In this document: in pieces, positions 9,129 through 16,770 of the stretch
Position numbering within the stretch: the first letter of the stretch is position 1
Layout of the letters: the number at the start of each line of letters is the position of its first letter
Translations under genes and position numbers: made by a program
NCBI GenBank assembly: GCA_030849075.1
Contig: JASAOO010003107.1
Span: forward strand, 1 to 22,577
DNA length: 22,577 bases
DNA from: Zelonia costaricensis
Taxonomy: Eukaryota > Euglenozoa > Kinetoplastea > Trypanosomatida > Trypanosomatidae
Direction: 5' to 3'
Notes under the pieces: generated by a model
Database searches by the model: none
Seen by the model: only the letters and a program-made list of their open reading frames with translations
What the model was told of the DNA's origin: nothing

Positions 9129-9959
9129 ATGTGCGGTCAGATACGTTGTACTCTTGTGGCACGCACTTGAGTAAAACAAAAAAAGAAAACGCTGCACAAC
9201 GGACAGCCTTCGGTGTGTGTGTGTATATATGTATTGCTCTTCTTCTGCTGATGTTAGTGTGGATGTGGGTGCAGAGGGTGCGAATGGCGGCGACTGCAGC
9301 TCTTGTGAGGACGGCGCACGCGTGTTTAGCGTTGGTGTCGGGGCAGACGGGGGTTTCATGGTCGAGGTGGGGATGCGAGAAGGTGGAGACGGGAGGAGAG
9401 GTGCAGCGTTCGACAAATGGCCGTGGGTGGCGCGGTCCCCCGTACGCCGCGGCGGGGACCCGTCGATAGGGGAGGAGGTTGGTGGTGCTGGTGAACGAAC
9501 CCTTACTCGAGCAGGCGAAGGCACGTACCACGAAGTACCCAGCACCAGTTCTGCCTCTTCAACTGCCACAAGCCAGCCCCGTTCGAGCATACTGACTGCG
9601 AGAGCACAACGTGGGGGGGGCTTCTGTTTGTTCCGGGGCACGCACCAGGGAGCCGTAAAGTTCACAAGGAGGGGGCCAGGCGCGGAAGTGCTTTCGAGCG
9701 CCGAACCGTCTCCGACCAGTGTCCACGATAATATGGACTCGAAAGCACACGGTCACTCCGCCGACGAAACAAAAGGAGGTGTGTGTGTGTGAGGGGGGGG
9801 GGGTTAGCAGGGCATCCTGCTCGACTTGAGGTGTACGCAGGGCGAGCGGGTAGGTGGAGTGTACATCAGAGTGTCTTCTCAGGGAGGCGTCAAGGTGCCG
9901 CGCTGCGGTGGGGCGAGCTGTGAGCGCAGCGCGTGGCGTCGGAAGGGTGTGACAGCGGC

Positions 9960-10316
9960 CTAGTTCGCGGCGCTAGGACCGGTGAGCTCGTCGGTGATGC
10001 GGCGAAGCAGAAGATCGTAGCGCTCCTCCAGCGACGGCCCTTGCGGCACCACGTCGATCGACGAGGTCGCCTTTCCACCGGTGCTGCGGCAAGAGAGGAT
10101 CGGCGGCGACGCGGTGGCGGCCGCCGCCGCGCTGTCCAGCGGGAAGTGCTCCAGTACAAACTCCACGTCTGGCTCAGCGGGCGGCAGCGTGTACACAGAC
10201 CACAGGCTGCAGGGCCTGTCCGTCAGCGTAGCGTTTGCCGGCGCGCTTGTCGCGGCCGCGTAGTGGCGGCGCACCTGCGTGCACGCGTCGTAGTACCCAC
10301 GCGGCACCGTTGCCAT
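9960..10316 (-). CDS. Small protein of unknown function (118 aa)
   Basis: I do not recognise a family. The ATG at 10316-10314 was chosen because the frame upstream is a translation of a CA/GT repeat and has no ATG, and because a good splice acceptor lies 69 nt upstream. The product opens with an aromatic and basic segment (VPRGYYDACTQVRRHY), has a central block with Trp39 and VEFVLEHFPL (51-60), an Ala-rich linker (63-69), and a C-terminal stretch (SLEERYDLLLRRITDEL, 95-111) that looks like an amphipathic helix. No signal peptide or membrane span is seen. Codon use is GC-rich at third positions like the neighbours, and the translation is free of the low-complexity runs typical of the spacers, so it is probably a real gene. 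It might be a kinetoplastid-restricted subunit of a larger complex, but that is a guess. Confidence 0.72.
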   Translation of the reverse strand: MATVPRGYYDACTQVRRHYAAATSAPANATLTDRPCSLWSVYTLPPAEPDVEFVLEHFPLDSAAAAATASPPILSCRSTGGKATSSIDVVPQGPSLEERYDLLLRRITDELTGPSAAN

Positions 10317-10338
10317 GCCGTGCACCTGCGCTTCTCTC

Positions 10339-10370
10339 TCTGTGTGTTTGTGTGTGTGTATGTGTGTGTA
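10339..10370. repeat. Imperfect GT-rich tract in the 5' UTR of the 118-aa gene
   Basis: GTGTGT units interrupted by T and A on the plus strand, read as CA repeats in the predicted mRNA leader 23-54 nt before the start codon. Confidence 0.8.
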
Positions 10371-10385
10371 AACGAGGGCACGCAG

Positions 10386-10387
10386 CT
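10386..10387 (-). promoter_or_regulatory. Predicted spliced-leader acceptor AG for the 118-aa gene
   Basis: The minus strand has a pyrimidine-rich stretch (about 10435-10391) ending in CGCAG at 10390-10386. It leaves a leader of about 69 nt without an ATG. Other AGs occur nearer the start, so alternative sites are possible. Confidence 0.5.
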
Positions 10388-10777
10388 GCGAAGGTGGCAA
10401 GTGAAAGGGAGGCGGAGAAAAGAGAAGGGCGTGGTGAAGGGGAGGGTGCGTTTGGGGGAGGTGGGAGGTGAGTGCAATTTGCAGGCATTTTTTGTCGTGG
10501 CACTCTTCTCATCGCTTATCCGGAAAAACACACACACACAAGGAGCTGTCAGACACGGTTTGGGGAAAGGCCCGGTTGTGGGTCGGCGGGTGGTCATCGG
10601 TTTTACGGCCAAGAGAGACACGACCATGGCCCTAGTCAATTTGGCCTCCCCGAACCCGCCGTTCCAACTGTCTTGCATGTAGGCGCGTGGGCCGCCAGCT
10701 TTGGGTCGCGTCCACGGCACAGAAGGAGAGTGAGAACGCACTCACCAGTGCTTTGGTTACGTTTTGCGTTGTCGTTC

Positions 10778-10794
10778 TTTTTTTTTTTTTTTTT
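10778..10794. repeat. T17 homopolymer (A17 on the transcribed strand)
   Basis: Seventeen T in a row on the plus strand, opposite in polarity to the A and purine runs of the other spacers. On the sense (minus) strand it is an A tract, with a second shorter A tract about 55 nt earlier on that strand. Confidence 0.9.
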
Positions 10795-12742
10795 GGCGCG
10801 TCGCCAGTTGCGAGAGGCCGCGGCCCGCTCACCACCACCTCCTCTATTTTTTTTCTTGCGTTCTTGTCGGCTGCCAGGCGGCGTCCGCGGCCGAGCCGCA
10901 CGCGGCATGCCTCCCTCCACGTTTTCTCATCTCTGTGCCGCCCGTCGCGCGTGGCGAAGCGCGGCCTCGCGGTATGCAGGGCAAAGCCAACAGGCCACCA
11001 AAGCACATCAACGCGCTGGGCGGGCGGAGAGAGGGTGTGCGCTGCATTGAAAAGCACGGCCGTGGCGGCACCGATCTTGCGTGCAGACGTGGAGGAGGGT
11101 AGGCGTAAAGGACGTGGAAAAGGGAAGGGGGCTGCCAACGGGTGATTGGGGCAGCGAGTGTGACAGAGGCGTCGAAGGCGTGTGCTGTCCTGGCACTTCC
11201 ATTCCTCCGTGAATTCTCTTTTTCTCCTTGACAGACGAGCAGTTGCCGGCTTGACGCCCTCGTGACTCACGATACACCGCACACACACACACGCGGCTCT
11301 CGTACCCATCGAGCTGGTACTGGAGCACACAGACACAGAAGCACACACACACACAGAACGAAGAACGGCCTCTCACGGCTCCTGTGGACAAGATGCATTG
11401 CAGCACGCGAGGAGAGAGCCCCATGTGTCTCCCGGCGCGTCTCCCGCTGCACCACAACACCACAGACGTTTATCTGTTCTGCGTGCGGAATAGGTGAGGG
11501 AGAAGAGACGGAAGGAGGTCGAAGACAAGTACAAGAAGAAAAAAAGGAGCACAGTGCACTTGTGGCGGACAAGAAGCGAACACAGGGAGGGAAAATAATG
11601 CAAACGAGGATGAAAAGAAAGGAGTTGGCGCACACAACGCGAGAGCCGAACCCGAACAGACACACCCACCTACGCACATCCACCCACCCCAGACACGCAC
11701 AAACGGGGGTACTTGGGTATCGGCGATGACGGCGCAGCGAGGCGACGCCGCGGTGAAGCGTGGCTGAAGGAGCGGGAGGCGAGGGCGATGGAGGAGGGAA
11801 AAAAAGAGCACGAGGGACGGAGTGAAAAGTGCGTGTCGCCCCCCCCCTCCCCGGCTCAGTGCCACCCGCAGCCCCTCTCTTCGTTGAAAGAGAAAAAAGG
11901 AAGGGGCGCAACGGGGAGGAGGATGCCGTTGGGGCACTGGGCGCACGCGCCCACCACATCCTACTGCTCGCTCACTCGTTTCTGCGCGAAGTCTCATCGA
12001 CACGTTTTCGTTTCTCTTGCTTGCGGGAGAGCGTACACAAGTCTCCCCCGACACACACACACACACAGATGCAGTGCGAAGTGGTGTGCAAGTTCTGTTG
12101 CTTCCTGTGCGCACCCTTTCAGCAACGTGCGTGCCCGCAGGGAGGCTCCGTGTCCCGCTGAGACTGCCTTGTGAACCAAGAGCGGGAGAACAAAGGAGGG
12201 GTCGTGGAGATGTGCAGCGGGGGGGGGAGGGGAGCGAAGAGGTAATGATTGAAGTCTGGTTGTGGGCCTGGCTGAGGAGACGGAGAAGCCGAGACAGCGA
12301 AAAAAAAAAAGGAGAAACACGCCAGGGGGAAAAGCGGGGTCGAAAGGAACCAACCAAACAAGACGAACCGAGGGTGCGGCCGTCGGGGGGGGGGGGGGCT
12401 CTGAAGTCGATACTGTCGTAGGGCAGGAGAAACGACGGCGAGGAACTCGTGGACACGCACGTCCGGGGTGAGACGAAAGCAAAACAGCGCGAGAGGGGAG
12501 AGAGCGCGAGACGAGAGCAACTACGATGAAAGAAAAAGAACGTCTTGGCACTCGCTCGAACAAAGGTAGCACACGTATAAGAAAGTGGTCCAGGCACTCG
12601 TGCACTCCACACATATACGCACTCAAACATCGACTCAGGTGCTGGCGTGTGCGCGTCTCCTCACTCGCCAGCTCCGCCTTCGGTTACTTGCGTGCAGACT
12701 TAAGTACACTGTACCCCCCCCTCACTCGCAGTCCCGTACATG

Positions 12743-12764
12743 CACACACACACACACACACACA
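12743..12764. repeat. (CA)n microsatellite
   Basis: Eleven uninterrupted CA units on the plus strand, followed by imperfect CACA- and ACAC-containing sequence to about 12830. It lies in the spacer downstream of the zinc-knuckle gene. Confidence 0.9.
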
Positions 12765-13620
12765 TACGCAGATACGAACACACACGAGCATACACAAGCA
12801 GACTTACACAAGGACACACAATCACGTACGCATCGGCAGCACCTCGCGGCTCTTTCCATCCAAAGAACAGGAAGGGCTGACGCGGCGTCCTGGGGTAAGT
12901 GAAAGTCCAAAGGAAGAAAAAAAAACAGAGAAAAGGGGTGCAAACAAAGGGGCCACTGAAAAAGAGAAAAACAAAAAACACCTGGAAAATAGGCTTCACT
13001 GATCCACGCGGATGATATGGGGGGGGGGGGAGGGATCGGAGAAACTGAGGTTGGAGTGGGAGGGGGTGAGGTAGGGAAGTGGGACGTGCGACAGCTGGGC
13101 TCAAAGCAGCGTTGGCCTGTTCCTCACCGGCCGCCACGTGGGCCTTTCTTCCTTCTCTATGTGCTCTTTTTGTTGTTGTTGCTGTTTCGAACACTGTGTC
13201 TCTGCTCGTTGTCACACTGTTGTCCTTTGAAGCAAGAAAGAAAAGTATGACATCTGTTGTTGTGGAGAGAATGCCGCGACCTTCGTTCCCGCCTCCCCCG
13301 CAGGAGCAGAGCTCGCCACGTGCGAAGGCGCCCTCGGCCGGCCAACCGCGACACAGGAAGAAGAAGAAACGACTCAGCGCACACATCTCAATAGAACAAA
13401 CAAACAAAGGAAAAGGTAGAAGAAGTAAACGCTGACAGCGCAGGACGTCCACCAGCGCTAACACCCGCACACTCACCCGTCCTGCACGGCAGCGACTACA
13501 CTGGAGCAACGAAGGGAAAGCAAGGAAACAAAAAAGAAAAAGAGGGCGCAAGGCGCAGTCAACCAACGCAGTCACCACAGAGGAGAGAAAAATGGTGCAC
13601 GGTGCATCTACGCTGCGGTG

Positions 13621-15414
13621 TTAGTGGGAGAACCGGAAGACCTTGGAGGTGGGAAACTCGATGGTGCGGCCACCCTCCGTGTGAGAGGGGCGATCCAGCA
13701 GCACGCGTGGCAGAAAGTCTGTGAGGTCTTGGTGTTGGCCGTACATCTTCGACATCGAGTCCGACGTGCCGCACACGCGCACAGGGTTCGCGTCGGCGTG
13801 CTGGTGCGAGGAGCGGCGGAGTGTGTTGCAGTACTGCACAGCCGGGTAGACGTCCGCATCGCCGCAGAGCAGCACGACCTGCTGAAACTGCCGGCGATCC
13901 TGGAAGAGCTCGATCACGCACGTGGCGGTTGCCACATCAACCCCAGTCTGCACCCAGACGTGACCGGGCCCGTCCTCCGTGAACCCGCGCTGCCGCTTCA
14001 TGCCGCCGACAAGCTTCGCGACAACGTTCGGCAGCGAGCGCCCCCCGTTCATCTCATCCGTCAGGTATCGCTTTCGGATCGCCGTTTCGCGGAAGGCGTG
14101 CTCGCGGTGCGCGATCGGCATCGACGTCTCCAGGAACTCCGTGAAGGCGGTGGTGTCGGTGTCGAACCAGAACGCCACGGGCTCGCGCTGGAAGATGTCG
14201 CCGAGGTAGTCGATGGCGCAGCGCAGGGCCTCGGCGATGTGGTGGTAGTAGGCGGGGTCGCCGCGGTTACGGCGCAGCGCGACGCAGCGCTCAAAGTACG
14301 ACCCATCCACCACAATCGCAACCCGGCCGTCCTTCTTTGGCGCCTCGAGCAACGTGTACGGCGGCACCACGGCAGCCGCACCCGCGCCCGCCATCGCCCT
14401 GCCCGTCGCGTCGTCGTCCATGTCAGACGGGTACGATGCGCCGGACGCGTTCGAGGAGGCGGAGTGGAGGCGCTGCGGCTCTTGCGGCTGCTCCAGCTCC
14501 TGGTCCTGCATCTGCGCGTCGGCGTAGCTCGGGTGCGAGGAGGTGGAGCGCTCTTCCGAGATGCGGTCGTGCGTCAGGGTTACGGCTGTGGCCGCCACGT
14601 AGGGCTGGTGGCAGTTGTTCGTTTCGTGCGTGCCGCCGCACTTGTCGCAGCGCACGTTCTCGCACACGCCGGCGGTGTGGCCCTTCACATGGCAAAGGTT
14701 GCACTCCACCTGCGGGCAGTGCGCCACAAAATGACCGGGGCGGTGGCACATGCGGCACAGCTGACCCTGCGGGCAGCTGGCCGCCTCGTGGCCTGGCTCG
14801 TTGCACTGGTAGCAGACACGCCCCTTGAAACGCATCGGACACTCAGAGGAGCGGTGCCCGGAGTGGGAGCAGTGGAAGCAGTGCGGCTTGCTGTGGCAGA
14901 TCTGGGAGCTGTGGCCGAAGGTGCCGCAGTTGTAGCAGCGGGTCTGCGGGCACGTCGTCATCATGTGGCCGCGCTGGTGGCACTGGAAGCACTCGAGCGT
15001 CTGGAAGCGCACCGGGCAGTTGGCCTGGATGTGCCGCGAGGACCCGCAGTTGCGGCAGACGGACCAGCGGTGCTCCTCGTCGAGTTGGGCCTCGTCGTGG
15101 GCGCCATCTTCGCCCCCGCGCCCCCGCTTGGCCGCCTCCTGCGGGCAGTCGCGGCGGAAGTGACCCAGTCGCCCGCACAGCTTGCACTTGATCTTCGGGC
15201 AGTTGCGTCGCAGGTGTCCACGTGCCCGGCAGTTGTCACAGAAGATGCCGCCGGCCGAGTTGACGGACGTGTTCTGCGAGGCGGGCTCAGAGGCGAGGTG
15301 CGCCGCCGGCTGCGTTCCGATTGGCATCTCCTGCACGGGCAGCAGCGCCGGCGGGGGTGCTGGTGGGGCCGCCGCGGGGGCCGCCACCGGGTCCACCATC
15401 GCAGCGTCGCTCAT
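13621..15414 (-). CDS. Ten-knuckle CCHC zinc finger protein with C-terminal NYN/PIN-like nuclease domain (597 aa)
   Basis: Probably a cytoplasmic or nuclear RNA-binding ribonuclease. The start is the ATG at 15414-15412, the first after the predicted splice acceptor. Residues 1-55 are Ala/Pro-rich. Nine CX2CX4HX4C knuckles begin at Cys59, 77, 120, 142, 160, 179, 201, 220 and 238; a tenth at Cys256 has CX2CX3HX4C spacing. Such arrays bind single-stranded RNA or DNA (CNBP, and the trypanosomatid HEXBP and UMSBP proteins). A low-complexity linker (271-360, Gln/Glu- and Ser-rich) leads to about 363-570, which reads as a NYN domain: VAIVVDGSYF (Asp370), TGVDVATA (Asp493) and VVLLCGDADVYP (Asp519, Asp521) give the acidic residues expected for metal-dependent RNA cleavage. 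The family annotation usual for such genes in these organisms is poly-zinc-finger protein, and the nuclease end is easily missed. RNA cleavage is inferred, not shown. Confidence 0.92.
   Translation of the reverse strand: MSDAAMVDPVAAPAAAPPAPPPALLPVQEMPIGTQPAAHLASEPASQNTSVNSAGGIFCDNCRARGHLRRNCPKIKCKLCGRLGHFRRDCPQEAAKRGRGGEDGAHDEAQLDEEHRWSVCRNCGSSRHIQANCPVRFQTLECFQCHQRGHMMTTCPQTRCYNCGTFGHSSQICHSKPHCFHCSHSGHRSSECPMRFKGRVCYQCNEPGHEAASCPQGQLCRMCHRPGHFVAHCPQVECNLCHVKGHTAGVCENVRCDKCGGTHETNNCHQPYVAATAVTLTHDRISEERSTSSHPSYADAQMQDQELEQPQEPQRLHSASSNASGASYPSDMDDDATGRAMAGAGAAAVVPPYTLLEAPKKDGRVAIVVDGSYFERCVALRRNRGDPAYYHHIAEALRCAIDYLGDIFQREPVAFWFDTDTTAFTEFLETSMPIAHREHAFRETAIRKRYLTDEMNGGRSLPNVVAKLVGGMKRQRGFTEDGPGHVWVQTGVDVATATCVIELFQDRRQFQQVVLLCGDADVYPAVQYCNTLRRSSHQHADANPVRVCGTSDSMSKMYGQHQDLTDFLPRVLLDRPSHTEGGRTIEFPTSKVFRFSH
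13705..14328 (-). other. NYN (PIN-like) nuclease domain
   Basis: Residues about 363-570 of the zinc-knuckle protein. The first strand ends in VVDGSYF, a helix with CAIDYLGDIF follows, then FWFDTDTT, a basic middle section, and the TGVDVATATCVIELF and VVLLCGDADVYPAVQY strands and helices. This order (Asp at the end of strand 1, VDVA at the start of a helix, GDxD after a hydrophobic strand) is the NYN pattern known from LabA-like and MARF1/limkain-like proteins. Confidence 0.85.
14611..15240 (-). other. Array of ten CCHC zinc knuckles
   Basis: Residues 59-268. Spacing between successive knuckles is short (mostly 4-9 residues), except for a 29-residue acidic and basic insertion between knuckles 2 and 3 (91-119). 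Several carry aromatic residues at the second position (CFQC, CYNC, CFHC, CYQC), as in nucleic-acid-binding knuckles. Confidence 0.95.
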
Positions 15415-15533
15415 GTTGTGTAGGATGTGTGCGTGTGTGTGGTTGCGCGGAAGGGAGGACAGAGGCGGGGAGGTGGGAGGAGAGGGGAGGGAACCGGACG
15501 GAAAGAAAAGGGAGGAAGCAAACGTGAAGCACG

Positions 15534-15535
15534 CT
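15534..15535 (-). promoter_or_regulatory. Predicted spliced-leader acceptor AG for the zinc-knuckle nuclease gene
   Basis: On the minus strand a T/C-rich run (about 15565-15536, CTGTCTGTCTCGTCTCTCC) ends in TCTAG at 15538-15534. The leader would be about 119 nt (15533-15415) with no ATG. A second long pyrimidine stretch follows downstream but has no AG before the start. Confidence 0.6.
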
Positions 15536-15920
15536 AGAGAAGGAGAGACGAGACAGACAGAGGGGGTGGTGGGTGAGCTCGAGCTGACCACGGTGACACG
15601 TTCAGGAGAGAGAATGGTGAGTCGGGGTGGGGTGAGGAGAGAGTGGAGGTCAGCGTTGCACCGCCGCGCTCGCGCAAAGACGGGATTCAGCCACCACGCG
15701 GGACTGAAACGCAAACTACCGTACGAGCGAAGAGGTGTGGCTTAGTCGTGAAGGTGTGTGTGTGTGGGGGGGGGGGGAGGGCGGAGAGGTAGAAGAAGCG
15801 GCGTGAGGAATGGGGAAGCAGACAAGGGCACTGACCGCGAGCCGCGTCGCCAACGCAGGTACAACAAAGAAAACAAAGGAGGCAGACAATGATGGCGCGA
15901 CAAGACACAAGGTGAAAAAT

Positions 15921-15935
15921 TGTGTGTGTGTGTGT
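15921..15935. repeat. (TG)n microsatellite
   Basis: Seven and a half uninterrupted TG units on the plus strand in the topoisomerase to zinc-knuckle spacer. Confidence 0.85.
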
Positions 15936-16722
15936 TAGTTAGACCTGCGTTCACGAGTCAGAGAAAACAAAGGCGAGGCACAGACGCACACGCACGCACT
16001 CACAGTATGCGGCGGGCGGGGGAGGGCGGGTGTGAGAGAGGAGAGAGAGAGAGACGTCCTTTTGGAGAGGAGCTTTGGCAAACACACGTCAACACACAAA
16101 AAAAAAACACAGTAACGCGCACACACACCTTAGCAGCGCAAACAGACAACAACAACAGCAGCACGACACAAAAGGGAACGTCACTGCTCGACGGCTGAGT
16201 AAGAGCGAGCGGGTGAGACAGTGACGGAGGTGGCTGGCAGAAGCTAGCGGAAAGGGGGTGGGGGAGGGGGAAGGACGGCGGAAAGAGGGAGATGACGTGG
16301 TGTGGCGGAGGCACTTCCTCTGTGGAGTGGGTTGGGTGGGGATGGCGCACTTGTGCTAGGAGTGGGGGGGTGGAAAGGGGCCATGAGACCGACCACGTAA
16401 GTCAAGGGATGGTGAAGGGAGGGAGTGGGAGGAGTGGGAGAGTGGGGGATGTACGATGCACTTTGCGGTGCCGCAGTGCAGGCAGAGAAGCCCTGCCGCT
16501 CTGCCAGGGATGTTGGCCGCCGAAACGGAGACGTAAAGCAACGGAGGGGGGGGGGACGGCAAGGAGCGTCCGCGCTAGCGTGGTTGTCTTCTTCTGTGGG
16601 ACGGCGGGAGAGGAGCGCGGGGGGGGAGGGGGAAGGGCGGGGTGGGCCAGTGACCCACCGCTGTTTCTCCCCACGCGACGAAAAAAAGCGAGCAGGAGGA
16701 AAGAAGAACATTCCAGCTGAAT

Positions 16723-16740
16723 CACACACACACACACACA
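16723..16740. repeat. (CA)n microsatellite just after the topoisomerase stop
   Basis: Nine CA units on the plus strand, 30 nt beyond the stop codon of the topoisomerase. In the transcript this is a GU repeat at the very start of the 3' UTR. Confidence 0.9.
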
Positions 16741-16770
16741 TGCACACATGCAGTCCTCACAAGACGCTGC

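Larger units (their letters stand above)
8677..9959. other. 1.3 kb spacer between the 118-aa gene and the complete cyclase
   Basis: Holds the predicted 5' UTR and splice acceptor of the cyclase at 8677-8803, then purine runs on the plus strand (8860-9020), a GT microsatellite (9111-9128), and a stretch of higher complexity (9240-9780) that should be mostly the 3' UTR of the 118-residue gene. The open frames over 9240-9780 on either strand have no recognisable domain and biased composition, so I do not call a gene. Confidence 0.7.
10317..13620. other. 3.3 kb spacer between the zinc-knuckle gene and the 118-aa gene
   Basis: No convincing gene on either strand. It holds the 5' leader of the 118-residue gene, a stretch at about 10500-11250 with long T tracts on the plus strand (17 T at 10778-10794 and eight T near 10848), purine runs at 11500-11900 and 12180-12540, a G run at 12385-12398, a CA microsatellite with CA-rich flank (12743-12830), and a G run near 13019. 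The part from 13620 leftward should be the 3' UTR of the zinc-knuckle gene. The position of the poly(A) sites cannot be read by eye. Confidence 0.7.
15415..16770. other. 1.36 kb spacer between the topoisomerase and zinc-knuckle nuclease genes
   Basis: Holds the leader of the zinc-knuckle gene at its left end and the 3' UTR of the topoisomerase at its right end. In between are GT tracts with G runs (15753-15778, 15921-15935), purine runs (16030-16060, 16245-16290, 16610-16640) and a CA microsatellite just downstream of the topoisomerase stop codon. No gene-like frame on either strand. Confidence 0.75.

Noticed and set aside
9217..9792. 191-codon plus-strand frame between the small gene and the cyclase
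   Set aside because: Opposite strand to all real genes, Gly/Ser/Glu-biased, begins in a GT/TA repeat and ends in a GT repeat; no domain or splice acceptor on that strand.
12385..12398. Long G runs here and elsewhere as G-quadruplex elements
   Set aside because: They are part of the general purine-run composition of the spacers; single runs do not make a supported quadruplex call.
11470..12630. 386-codon minus-strand frame in the spacer upstream of the small gene
   Set aside because: Composition is Ser/Pro/Phe/Cys/Arg from T/C-rich tracts and CA repeats; it looks like translated pyrimidine runs, with no domain.
13618..15423. 601-codon open frame on the plus strand, antisense to the zinc-knuckle nuclease gene
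   Set aside because: It mirrors the real gene almost end to end; GC-rich codon use leaves the complementary frame open. Its translation is Val/Ala/Arg/His-rich with no domain, while the minus strand has unmistakable CCHC knuckles.
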